A stretch of 64,000 bases of DNA from Faecalispora sporosphaeroides DSM 1294 (GTDB lineage Bacteria; Bacillota; Clostridia; Oscillospirales; Acutalibacteraceae): positions 1-64,000 of the forward strand of contig KB911073.1 in the NCBI GenBank assembly GCA_000383295.1, given 5' to 3'. Under the pieces are notes generated by a model. That model was given only the letters and a program-made list of their open reading frames with translations, had not been told where the DNA came from and searched no databases. The position numbers and the translations under genes are program-made. Below, one piece after another: positions 14,575 through 21,827 of this stretch (position 1 is its first letter; each line of letters begins with the position of its first letter).

Positions 14575-16421
14575 AAAAGAAAAGCACAAGGCCCGGTCCG
14601 CAGATGGACTTATTCAGAGAAATGATTGTTGACAATTTTGCCGGAGGCGGCGGGGCCAGTACGGGAATCGAACTGGCCACCGGCCGGCCGGTGGATATTG
14701 CGATCAATCATGATCCGGATGCCATTCTGATGCACAAAACAAATCACCCATACACTAAGCACTATCAGGCCAGCGTATGGGATATTGATCCGGTGCAGGT
14801 TTGCGGCGGCCAGAAAGTAGGGCTTGCGTGGTTTTCGCCTGACTGCAAGCATTTTTCTAAAGCCAAGGGCGGGAAGCCGCGGGATAAAAACATTCGGGGC
14901 CTTGCATGGATTGTTCTCCGTTGGGCCGGGAAGGTCCGGCCGCGGGTGATTATCCTCGAAAATGTGGAGGAATTCCAGACGTGGGGGCCGGTCCGTAAGG
15001 GCAAGCCGGTTAAGAAGCTGGCTGGAACCACGTTTGAGCGCTGGAAAGAGCAGCTTGCCGCGTTGGGATATGTGATCGAGCACCGGGAACTGAGGGCATG
15101 CGATTACGGAGCCCCTACCATCCGCAAACGGTTCTTTTTGGTTGCGCGGTGTGACGGCCGGCCGATTGTCTGGCCAGAGCCTACGCACGGGGATCCTGAG
15201 AGCGAGGCCGTAAATTCCGGAAAGCTTCAGCCGTGGCGCTCCGCCGCTGAAATTATTGATTGGAGCATTCCTTGCCCGTCAATTTTTGATACCAAGCAGG
15301 AAATCAAAAAGAAATACGGAGTGCAGGCAGTAAGGCCCCTTGCAGACAATACCATGCAGCGCGCCGCCCGCGGGCTGGACAAGTTTGTTTTAAAATCCGG
15401 AAAGCCTTTCTTGGTTCCTATCGGGTATGGGGAGCGGCCGGGACAGGCCCCAAGAGTGCAAGCGATCGATGAACCAGTCAGCACGATTGTTTCAAGCGCC
15501 AAGCAATACTTATGCAAACCCGTCATAGAGCCGTGGACCGTGACCAATACGACCAATGCGACCGGGCATCCAGTGTCGGAGCCGGTCGATACCGTCAGAA
15601 CAGGCGGTGGCGGGGGTCAGATGCTGGTTACTCCGATCATGACGGCAATCGGGCAGACCGGATTTTCAGAGGATCGTTCCTATGGCGTAGATCAGCCCAC
15701 GCGGCCGGCGGTATCAAAAGCGGAACAGTGCGTTGTGGCTCCATGCTTAATCCAGTATCACACAGAGCAGTCTGAAAAAGTGCGGGGGCAGGCTGTTGAT
15801 GAACCGATCATGACGGTAGATGCCGCAAATCGATACGGAGCCGCGGCCGCCTATTTAACGGAGTATTACGGCGGAGCGGAACACGGCCAGCGAATGAACT
15901 TCCCGCTGCATACATCGACCAGCCACGACCGGCAGGGCCTTACCATTGCACACATTGCGAAGTTCAAAAGCAAAAATAAGGGGCAAAGCTGCAATGATCC
16001 CCTAAAGACGATTACCGCTGGCGGATTTGAGTTTGCAGTTATCCAGACCAAAATTACAACGACTTGTGATCTTGGCCGGTGGCCGCAGATTCGGGACATG
16101 CTCAATAAATACTGCGGGTATCACATCGGAGCAGATGAAATATTGCTGCTGGTAATAAACGGGGTAAGGTTTTTTATCAGTGACATAGGGTTGCGAATGC
16201 TCACGCCGCGCGAGCTGTACGCCGCCAACGGTTTTCCGCTGGATTACATTATTGATCATGACTATCTGGGCCATGTGTACGGTAAAACAAAGCAGGTAGC
16301 CCGCTGCGGAAATGCTGTTCCACCGCCGTTTGCTTATGCGCTTGTGGCCGTAAACCTGCCGGAGCTGTGCGTAAGGCATTGCCAGAGCATGGCAGAGCTC
16401 AACGATACGATAGCCGTTTAA
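14571..16421 (+). CDS. C5-cytosine DNA methyltransferase
   Basis: A 616-residue Dcm-type enzyme. DNFAGGGGASTGIE near residue 21 binds AdoMet, PDCKHFS holds the catalytic C92, ENVEEF is motif VI, CDYGAPTIRKRFFLVAR motif VIII, LTPRELYAANGFP motif IX and the C-terminal NAVPPPFAYAL motif X. The target-recognition region, residues about 290-500, is long and built of degenerate repeats around a (A/V)DEP(V/I)xT(I/V) core. No cognate endonuclease is nearby, so this is an orphan phage enzyme that probably protects phage DNA from host restriction. Confidence 0.93.
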   Translation: MKKKSTRPGPQMDLFREMIVDNFAGGGGASTGIELATGRPVDIAINHDPDAILMHKTNHPYTKHYQASVWDIDPVQVCGGQKVGLAWFSPDCKHFSKAKGGKPRDKNIRGLAWIVLRWAGKVRPRVIILENVEEFQTWGPVRKGKPVKKLAGTTFERWKEQLAALGYVIEHRELRACDYGAPTIRKRFFLVARCDGRPIVWPEPTHGDPESEAVNSGKLQPWRSAAEIIDWSIPCPSIFDTKQEIKKKYGVQAVRPLADNTMQRAARGLDKFVLKSGKPFLVPIGYGERPGQAPRVQAIDEPVSTIVSSAKQYLCKPVIEPWTVTNTTNATGHPVSEPVDTVRTGGGGGQMLVTPIMTAIGQTGFSEDRSYGVDQPTRPAVSKAEQCVVAPCLIQYHTEQSEKVRGQAVDEPIMTVDAANRYGAAAAYLTEYYGGAEHGQRMNFPLHTSTSHDRQGLTIAHIAKFKSKNKGQSCNDPLKTITAGGFEFAVIQTKITTTCDLGRWPQIRDMLNKYCGYHIGADEILLLVINGVRFFISDIGLRMLTPRELYAANGFPLDYIIDHDYLGHVYGKTKQVARCGNAVPPPFAYALVAVNLPELCVRHCQSMAELNDTIAV

Positions 16422-16436
16422 GAAAGGGTGAAGCCA

Positions 16437-16721
16437 ATGAATAAGGTAGATGTAAAAAATGCAATAGAGTATTTGGAAATGCAAAAGCGGCTATTTCCTA
16501 ACAGCGCAAATGTTTTGAGTGGTAATTTCGATCTTGCGATTGCGGCCCTTGAAAAGCAGATGCCGAAAAAGGTTACAGCTGAATCTGGAAAATGGCCTGA
16601 TGGTAGGAAACGCATAAGCCACTATTGCCCGTCTTGCCTAAATGAGTTGTATGCAAATCAGGAGTTTTGCGATGAATGCGGGCAGCGCTTAGATTGGAGT
16701 GAAAACGATGGATGTTATTGA
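16437..16721 (+). CDS. small zinc-ribbon phage protein
   Basis: Ninety-four residues. N-terminal helices (VDVKNAIEYLEMQKR) are followed by a C-terminal zinc ribbon, CPSC...CDEC. The ATG has AAAGGGTG upstream. The plan IEYLE-helices plus a Cys4 ribbon is repeated by the gene at 17637, so the two are paralogues. Role unknown. Confidence 0.65.
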   Translation: MNKVDVKNAIEYLEMQKRLFPNSANVLSGNFDLAIAALEKQMPKKVTAESGKWPDGRKRISHYCPSCLNELYANQEFCDECGQRLDWSENDGCY

Positions 16722-17088
16722 AAAAGCAATCCAGACCATCCAAGAGCAGTATAAGGCCGGTATTGATTATTCCGGCGGAAAAGATAATGCGGCTATTTGT
16801 CTGCTTGGAGAGCAGGCGGAAGCGGTTATTAAGGCTTTGCATGAGTTTCGCATGAAAAACAAGCCGCTGACGCTCGATCAACTCCCGGAGTTGGTAGGTA
16901 ACCCGGTATGGATAAGCGGGATAAATCAATACGGTATTCTTGGGCGTAAGGGTGTCGACGCTGATGATGACGGCAACCCAATATTCCGATATGTCGTCGG
17001 TTGCGCATTTGGGTGGGAATGGCTCGATGATGTATTACGCGGAGATCGCAAAATCTACGCCCGTAAACCAGAACAGGAGGAAAAGTGA
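16708..17088 (+). CDS. hypothetical phage protein
   Basis: A 126-residue protein starting inside the preceding gene, with GGAG eight bases before the ATG. After an N-terminal helix the central part (LDQLPELVGNPVWISGINQYGILGRKG) resembles small beta-fold phage proteins that carry a 'GxPVWI' signature and are often annotated only as hypothetical. Role unknown. Confidence 0.6.
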   Translation: MDVIEKAIQTIQEQYKAGIDYSGGKDNAAICLLGEQAEAVIKALHEFRMKNKPLTLDQLPELVGNPVWISGINQYGILGRKGVDADDDGNPIFRYVVGCAFGWEWLDDVLRGDRKIYARKPEQEEK

Positions 17089-17324
17089 TGGATATTGATA
17101 CATGGGTGGGCGGCTATAAAGTCCGTTCGTTCCCGTGGATAGACGGTAAACGGATATATTTCAATGTGCAGTATTATGCTCTAGGTCAATCAATCGAGAA
17201 ACCGCCCGTATGGGACAAGACGGCATATGCCACTGACAATGAAGAAGGAAGAAGGCTTGTATATGAGTTAACTGATTCATTAGTTAATCACATTGCATGT
17301 ATGGGGGTAAAACAGAATGGCTGA
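17088..17324 (+). CDS. small phage protein, copy A of a duplicated gene
   Basis: Seventy-eight residues from ATG at 17088, with AGGAGG seven bases upstream. It shares the segment GGYKVRSFPWIDGK and the following (I)YFNVQYY with the gene at 17906, and most of its remaining length aligns. No motif of known function. Confidence 0.6.
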   Translation: MDIDTWVGGYKVRSFPWIDGKRIYFNVQYYALGQSIEKPPVWDKTAYATDNEEGRRLVYELTDSLVNHIACMGVKQNG

Positions 17325-17595
17325 AACGATGGCTCCTCAACGGGTAAAAAGGATAATGCAATATACGCCAGAGCAATTCTGTAAAGTAAATAAGGAGCAG
17401 AACATTAGGCGTATGTATCTGCGGGAAATACAGGAACATATCGATGCTACAGATGAAACACTTACCGAAATATCTAAAAACCCACTACCAGAAGAATTAA
17501 GGCACTTTAAGAATGAATTATTGCATGAACGTGAAATATTAGCCCACTGGGTTGATGTTTTAAAGAAGGAGGTTGAACATGGTGACCGAAATTAA
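17317..17595 (+). CDS. hypothetical phage protein
   Basis: Ninety-two residues, helical and charged, starting inside the preceding gene with GGGGGT upstream. It separates the two copies of the duplicated gene set. No recognised domain. Confidence 0.55.
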   Translation: MAETMAPQRVKRIMQYTPEQFCKVNKEQNIRRMYLREIQEHIDATDETLTEISKNPLPEELRHFKNELLHEREILAHWVDVLKKEVEHGDRN

Positions 17596-17636
17596 ATTAT
17601 TACCTTTTATCCCAAGCCGCTAAAGGAGGAAAAGTA

Positions 17637-17909
17637 ATGGATATTCAGGAAGCAATCGAATATTTGGAGCCGCTAACGCATCACCCAACGCTGACCGGAA
17701 GTTATGCCGATGCGCTAAAATCTGCCGTAGTCGCGCTCCGGGAGCAGGCAGAGCGGGAAAATGGGTGCTCTCTTTGCAACGGGGAACGGCTCAAGAATGT
17801 TGCGATAGTAAACCATTGGGGAGAAGATCAAATCGCTCTTGTTTCCGGTAAGGTAGACGAAAATGAACAATTTGTGTTCTGCCCGAAGTGCGGGCGGAGG
17901 CTGAAATGA
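17637..17909 (+). CDS. small zinc-ribbon phage protein (paralogue of 16437-16721)
   Basis: Ninety residues with AAAGGAGG before the ATG. It starts IQEAIEYLEPL like the gene at 16437 and ends in a CSLC...CPKCGRRLK zinc ribbon with a longer loop between the Cys pairs. Immediately followed by copy B of the GGYKVRSFPWIDGK gene. Confidence 0.65.
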   Translation: MDIQEAIEYLEPLTHHPTLTGSYADALKSAVVALREQAERENGCSLCNGERLKNVAIVNHWGEDQIALVSGKVDENEQFVFCPKCGRRLK

Positions 17910-18181
17910 TGGAGATTGACGCATGGATAGGCGGATATAAAGTCCGTTCGTTCCCTTGGATTGATGGAAAGACAATCTATTTTAACGTGCAATACTACCG
18001 GACCGGTCAATCTCTCTCTCAGCCTCCAGTATGGAGCAAAACAGTATATATTACAAATGACGTCGCGGGTCGTGATATGGTCGAAAATTTGGCGGCATCG
18101 CTTACGGAGCATGTTGCAAATATGGAGATACCGGTCGGGAGAAAAATAGTGTTAACCGCTGAAAGGAGTTTGAAAATTTGA
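17906..18181 (+). CDS. small phage protein, copy B of a duplicated gene
   Basis: Ninety-one residues, overlapping the zinc-ribbon gene by ATGA, with GGAGG five bases before the ATG (a second ATG follows directly). It matches copy A at 17088 closely in the first 45 residues, less in the rest, and has a longer C-terminus. Confidence 0.6.
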   Translation: MMEIDAWIGGYKVRSFPWIDGKTIYFNVQYYRTGQSLSQPPVWSKTVYITNDVAGRDMVENLAASLTEHVANMEIPVGRKIVLTAERSLKI

Positions 18182-18477
18182 TGGACGCTAAATATCTCGC
18201 AGAGATCAAGGCGCGGGAGCAGGCGGCAACGCCGGGGCCGTGGGAATGTGAAACGCACCATACACGGTGGGGTGATGTGCACGAAGTGCTTGTTAATAAA
18301 TGTAACCCCAGCACAGTATCCGATTGCTATTTTATCGCCCACGCCCGCACCGATATTTCCGCGCTGGTCGCAGAGGTGGAACGCCTGCAAAATGAAAACA
18401 AGCGCCTAAAAGAAGAATTGCGAGAATGGGAAAACATGACGCCGGAAGAGGCTGGCGAAATGTTGGCTGGAATGTAA
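18181..18477 (+). CDS. Ead/Ea22-like phage protein
   Basis: Ninety-eight residues. The opening REQAATPGPWECE, the DCYFIAHARTDISALVAEVERLQ segment and the C-terminal coiled coil are the hallmarks of the widespread Ea22-like family of tailed phages, whose role is unknown. ATG at 18181; a TTG one codon earlier is the alternative start (AAAGGAG upstream). Confidence 0.7.
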   Translation: MDAKYLAEIKAREQAATPGPWECETHHTRWGDVHEVLVNKCNPSTVSDCYFIAHARTDISALVAEVERLQNENKRLKEELREWENMTPEEAGEMLAGM

Positions 18478-18489
18478 GGAGGAAGAATT

Positions 18490-18870
18490 ATGAAAGACCC
18501 GGCAGCGGTAATGTGCCATAATATCGCAAAGTACAACCGGGAGCGCCGAGATTTCGAAACAAAAGTAACATATCTCTCTGGCCCGATCACGGGGATCAAT
18601 AATTATCAGGAGCGGTTTGCGCTTGCTGAGCTGGATTTGATATGCAAAGGACATAAAGTATTTAGCCCTGCATCGATGCCGTCCGGTTTACCTCACGAAA
18701 CCTACATGCCGATTTGCTATGCCATGATCGATGCCTGCAATACCATATGCTTTTTGCCCGGGTGGAGGGACAGCCCAGGTGCGAAAATGGAATATGAGTA
18801 TGCGGCAGCCAAAGGAATGACCATGATGTTTTTAGAGGGACAGGAGGAGAAAAACAATGAGCCTTTATGA
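18490..18870 (+). CDS. DUF4406 nucleoside deoxyribosyltransferase-like protein
   Basis: A 126-residue protein. TYLSGPITG near residue 27, the central LxxxGHKVFSPASMP and the later GWRDSPGAKMEYEYA match the DUF4406 branch of the nucleoside 2-deoxyribosyltransferase fold; the glutamate in MEYE would be catalytic. These phage proteins may act in nucleotide salvage or base exchange. AAGGAGG precedes the ATG. Confidence 0.8.
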   Translation: MKDPAAVMCHNIAKYNRERRDFETKVTYLSGPITGINNYQERFALAELDLICKGHKVFSPASMPSGLPHETYMPICYAMIDACNTICFLPGWRDSPGAKMEYEYAAAKGMTMMFLEGQEEKNNEPL

Positions 18871-19075
18871 CGATGATGAAGATTTGATCTGCCCGTATTG
18901 CAAAGCAGTGCAGAATTGTCATGAACCAGATGAAATATCCTCAGACATGTGCCATACGGAGTGCGAGAGCTGCGGGAAATCCTTTTGGTACAGCGTGACC
19001 GTTCGCCGGGATTATTATCCGTATAAAGAAGATGAAGAGGATGCCAGCGAGGAGGATACCGATGAAATGGACTGA
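18857..19075 (+). CDS. small acidic zinc-ribbon protein
   Basis: Seventy-two residues, starting inside the DUF4406 gene. CPYC...CESCGKSFWYSV forms a zinc ribbon; the N- and C-termini are very acidic. Such proteins occur just before the late regulator in many Firmicutes phages. Role unknown. Confidence 0.7.
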   Translation: MSLYDDDEDLICPYCKAVQNCHEPDEISSDMCHTECESCGKSFWYSVTVRRDYYPYKEDEEDASEEDTDEMD

Positions 19076-19499
19076 ATGTGCGATTACAGACCTCAAAAAA
19101 TATCGGGCCATGAGTGAAAGCCTTACCAATATCCCGGAAAAAATCAGAATACTTGAAATACGGTTTAAGTCCATAAAAAGTGGGTCCTCTGATTCAACTC
19201 CGGTTCAGGGCGGCGGCAGCCGTTCGGAGGATGCGATGCTGGATAATATCGTGGAGAGGGAGCGTCTTAAACTGGTGTACCATGCGGACCGGCGGCTTGT
19301 GAGGCTGATTGAGCGTGGCCTGTCAAAATTATCTGAAGAGGAGCGGCTTGTAATCGATCTGTTTTACATAGATCGGCCCCGTAACTATTTGGATGAGCTC
19401 ACCAAAAGGCTTGGGTGCGAGCAGGCTCAAATATATCGTATCAAAAATACTGCGCTGTACAAGTTTACTGTGACTATGTACGGAATCACGGAATACTGA
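19062..19499 (+). CDS. ArpU-like late transcription regulator
   Basis: A 145-residue protein. A helical N-terminal part is followed by a sigma-region-4-like helix-turn-helix (LSEEERLVIDLFYID... YLDELTKRLGCEQAQIYRIKNTAL). Proteins of this ArpU/DUF1492 type end the early region and are thought to turn on packaging, head and tail genes. AGGAGG lies seven bases before the ATG. The candidate structured RNA follows directly. Confidence 0.8.
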   Translation: MKWTECAITDLKKYRAMSESLTNIPEKIRILEIRFKSIKSGSSDSTPVQGGGSRSEDAMLDNIVERERLKLVYHADRRLVRLIERGLSKLSEEERLVIDLFYIDRPRNYLDELTKRLGCEQAQIYRIKNTALYKFTVTMYGITEY

Positions 19500-19559
19500 T
19501 GATAAAAATCGGATAAGATTTTTCAGGAAAACTATGGTAAAGTATTAATTAAGGAATTA

Positions 19560-19870
19560 GGCGTAAGACAAAAACAAGTCCTCCTGATTTTTGCGGCGGT
19601 CACATGGCAGCGGCTGCCGCGAATATGCCACCGGGCGCAGCGAATGCTGGGGCCTGCCGGGTCAGGGCCGGGCGGTGGTACAAGCTGGTTCATCCAGCAC
19701 AAAACCTCCATGATTTTATAAGGGCCACTCTAAGGCGGTTAAGATTCAAGGTAAAGGATGCATCGAAAGCCTCCGCCGAACAAAAGGGAACCTTTAAGCG
19801 TGGGCAGCCCGGCCACCTGTAACACGCAAGCTGAATATTCAAAGCGTATCGCTTCGGCGGTGCGCTTTTT
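19560..19870 (+). ncRNA. candidate structured RNA between late regulator and packaging genes
   Basis: About 310 G+C-rich bases with no convincing gene but many local helices: GCTGG/CCAGC around TTCAT at about 19684, GGCGG paired with CCGCC enclosing about 30 bases (about 19734-19777), AAAGG/CCTTT around GAA at about 19785, and TGGCA/TGCCA at about 19604-19629. It ends in a clear UUCG-loop terminator at 19841. A short A-rich/T-rich hairpin at 19505-19523 precedes it. This could be a regulatory RNA or an antitermination leader for late genes. No Rfam family is recognised. Confidence 0.4.
19841..19870 (+). terminator. strong intrinsic terminator
   Basis: AAAGCGTATCGC pairs with GCGGTGCGCTTT (two wobbles) around a UUCG tetraloop, followed by TTTTTATTAT. 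It ends rightward transcription before the opposing hicB gene. Confidence 0.85.
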
Positions 19871-19914
19871 ATTATAAAAAGAAATCCCCGCCTGATTCAG
19901 ACGGGGATTTGAGA

Positions 19915-20310
19915 TTATCGATCAGAAACATGAAGCTTTTGTTTAAGCCCATCCTGCAAGACCTGGGAGAAATTAACACCAGAGTTTTCAGCGAGTTCAT
20001 TTAACCAGCTTGGGATGGTAACGTTCTTGCGGATTGTCCGCATGTCGTTTGCTCGCCGGTACGCATCAAAGTCGATGTCAACCAGTGTTACAATTTCGTT
20101 TGCTTCGTGGGACACTTTGGACAGCTCAGAAGGTTCAGGGATAGTCCTTCCGAAATCCTGCTCCGTAATTCCCCAGAGACCGATTGCGTCGCGGGCCATT
20201 GAAATAGCGTCAGCGACGTCATTTCCTTCTGTGCTTATTCTAAGGTCAGGGACATATACGACAAATCCGAGTTCGGCAGGGGTGAGAACAACGGGATAAA
20301 CTTTTTTCAC
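19915..20310 (-). CDS. hicB: HicB-family antitoxin
   Basis: A 131-residue antitoxin. The N-terminal half (YPVVLTPAELGFVVYVPDL... DAISMARDAIGL) is the degraded RNase-H-like HicB fold that covers the toxin; the C-terminal part (IRKNVTIPSWLNELAENSGVNFSQVLQDGL) is a ribbon-helix-helix DNA-binding domain. It neutralises HicA and represses the pair. GTG start with GGAGGTG upstream, 40 bases after hicA. Both genes face against the phage late operon, a usual sign of cargo. Confidence 0.9.
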   Translation of the reverse strand: MKKVYPVVLTPAELGFVVYVPDLRISTEGNDVADAISMARDAIGLWGITEQDFGRTIPEPSELSKVSHEANEIVTLVDIDFDAYRRANDMRTIRKNVTIPSWLNELAENSGVNFSQVLQDGLKQKLHVSDR

Positions 20311-20350
20311 AAAAAAACACCTCCATTTATTTAACCGTCGCGGCGGGGCT

Positions 20351-20524
20351 TTATTTCAGCCCCTGCCGCTTGATGATAGACTTTGCGAGTAATTCATTGA
20401 TTTCGGTGTGGCGGGGGATCGGTTCGCTTTGCGTCCCGTTAGTGTAAATGTCGTGGTTTGCACCTTCCCTTATTTTCCACCAACCATTCAGCTCTAACCT
20501 TTTTATTAAGTCCCTGCGCTTCAT
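20351..20524 (-). CDS. hicA: HicA-family mRNA interferase toxin
   Basis: Fifty-seven residues, too short for routine gene finders. MKRRDLIKRLELNGWWKIREGANHDIYTNG is the HicA double-stranded-RNA-binding-like fold with the catalytic histidine in NHDIY, and the C-terminus EINELLAKSIIKRQGL is conserved. HicA cleaves mRNA to stop translation. GAGGTGAG lies six bases before the ATG. First gene of the leftward pair, read from the promoter at 20546-20574. Confidence 0.9.
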   Translation of the reverse strand: MKRRDLIKRLELNGWWKIREGANHDIYTNGTQSEPIPRHTEINELLAKSIIKRQGLK

Positions 20525-20545
20525 ATTGTCTCACCTCATGATTGT

Positions 20546-20613
20546 ATTATACGCATTTAATGCGCATAAGTCAAGCGATTTCAAAAAAATAATTATAAGT
20601 ATTTAATGCGCAT
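20546..20613. promoter_or_regulatory. hicAB promoter with two operator repeats
   Basis: Leftward promoter: TTGACT at 20569-20574 and TATAAT at 20546-20551, 17-bp spacer. An inverted repeat around ATGCGCAT/ATGCGT fills the spacer. The block ATTTAATGCGCAT occurs at 20555-20567 and again at 20601-20613, 46 bases apart and in the same orientation, as expected for cooperative HicB binding. The second copy lies just before the rightward gene at 20638, so HicB might also touch phage transcription. Confidence 0.8.
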
Positions 20614-20637
20614 GAAAGAAGATTTGGAGTTGTTAAT

Positions 20638-20811
20638 ATGGATTTTAAGCCAAATGCTTTCATTTGTGAAAATGGGCATATCACAAAAATTAGCAGACAA
20701 AAGCTGCGCTTTGCAGACGGAATGTGTTGCCCTGTATGTGATGGAAAAGGAAACCTCGTCTGTGTAGGCATTGATTTTGGGGAGTGTAATAAAAATGCCG
20801 CAGAGGGTTGA
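20638..20811 (+). CDS. small Cys-rich phage protein before the HNH gene
   Basis: Fifty-seven residues. CCPVCDGKG forms a zinc-knuckle-like pair; the remainder is unremarkable. GGAG lies eight bases before the ATG and the gene overlaps the HNH start by 17 bases, which supports translation coupling. Function unknown. Confidence 0.6.
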   Translation: MDFKPNAFICENGHITKISRQKLRFADGMCCPVCDGKGNLVCVGIDFGECNKNAAEG

Positions 20812-21145
20812 GCGGCCGTGCAGGGCGCATCTTTGCCCAAATACTACAAGCAATAAAAACGGATACTGCGACGAGCATCAGGCATTGGCAGTGGAGTGCC
20901 GGGGCAGTGCCTATCATAGAGGATATGATAAGCAATGGGCTAAATTCAGAATCAGGTATTTGCGAGAGCATCCGCTGTGTGTTGATTGTTTGGATAAGCC
21001 GCTGCCCGGGGAGCCAGTGCAACCGGCCACCGAGATTCATCACATACAAAAGCTGCGTGATCGGCCGGATTTAAAATATCATCCAGATAATCTGATGGCG
21101 CTTTGTCACAAACATCATAGCATTAGGACGGCGAGAGGGGAGTAG
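20795..21145 (+). CDS. HNH endonuclease of the packaging module
   Basis: A 116-residue HNH nuclease. CxxC pairs (PCRAHLC, CVDC) bind zinc, and IHHIQKLRD...HPDNLMALCHKHHS contains the DHH/N/H catalytic core. In HK97-type phages an HNH protein next to TerS/TerL is needed for cos cleavage. The ATG at 20795 has GGGGAG ten bases upstream. Followed by a gene-free stretch that is the likely cos site, then terS. Confidence 0.92.
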   Translation: MPQRVERPCRAHLCPNTTSNKNGYCDEHQALAVECRGSAYHRGYDKQWAKFRIRYLREHPLCVDCLDKPLPGEPVQPATEIHHIQKLRDRPDLKYHPDNLMALCHKHHSIRTARGE

Positions 21146-21260
21146 CCTGCCACCCTAGGGGGTAGGTAAATCTCTGCAAGATCATGTCAGGAGACCGTCT
21201 CAGCCCTCCGCGTGCAGTTTTTTCCCAAAACTAAGAAATTTTAAAATGGGGGTGTCCCGA
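21146..21260. other. gene-free segment, putative cos region
   Basis: About 115 bases between the HNH and terS genes with short inverted repeats (ACCCTAGGGGGT near 21152; GGAGAC/GTCTC near 21190). In phages with an HNH-TerS(P27)-TerL order the cohesive-end site is normally here. The location is inferred from gene order; the nick positions cannot be read from sequence alone. Confidence 0.5.
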
Positions 21261-21827
21261 ATGGCGCGACCATCAAAACCGATTGCCCTTGTTGAGGGGC
21301 ATCGAACCAAGGATGAATTAAAAGCACGACGGGAAGCGGAAGCCGCGATGATCACCGGCGTGCCTATGAAAATGACGGTTGACGTCAAAAAAAATAAAAT
21401 CGCCGCTGCCGAATTTAAGAGAATGAAAAAACTGCTCGCGTCGATCGGGAAGGATGATGATCTGTATAGCCAGATCATCAATACAAACTGCCTTTTAGTC
21501 GCGGAATGCACCGAGATTTTGGACATCCGGGAACAGTTTGTGCAGTCGAAAGAGGAACTTCAGGCGGATTATCGCGACGGACTCACGGGGAACCCGGAGG
21601 GCGACGGAATAGCGGCTGCGGAATATTACCGGCTGCTCGCAAAGCTGTCGGACAACATCATCAATTGTGATAAACAGCTCATGGCCAAGCGGAAAATGAT
21701 CCTCGACATCTCAAAAGAAAACATCATGACGGTGCAGTCCGCTCTGCGCTCCATCCCCAAAAAAGAACAAGAGAAAAAGAAAACCGGAATGGCCGCATTT
21801 TTGGGGAACAGGGCGGGTGACGGATAA
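21261..21827 (+). CDS. terS: terminase small subunit, P27-like
   Basis: A 188-residue DNA-recognition subunit. It opens MARPSKPIALVEGHRTKDELKARREAEAA, typical of P27-family small terminases, and is helical throughout. It should bind cos and load the large subunit. ATG at 21261 follows GGGGGTG by six bases and is preferred over the one at 21246. The stop is four bases from the TerL start (ATG overlap). Confidence 0.88.
   Translation: MARPSKPIALVEGHRTKDELKARREAEAAMITGVPMKMTVDVKKNKIAAAEFKRMKKLLASIGKDDDLYSQIINTNCLLVAECTEILDIREQFVQSKEELQADYRDGLTGNPEGDGIAAAEYYRLLAKLSDNIINCDKQLMAKRKMILDISKENIMTVQSALRSIPKKEQEKKKTGMAAFLGNRAGDG

Noticed and set aside
14371-16421. Restriction-modification system around the methyltransferases
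   Set aside because: No endonuclease or specificity gene adjoins the methyltransferases; the HNH protein at 20795 belongs to the packaging module.
19604-19822. Open frame of 72 codons between the late regulator and hicB
   Set aside because: No ribosome site, Ala/Arg-rich composition typical of chance frames in G+C-rich DNA, and strong RNA-like hairpins across it.
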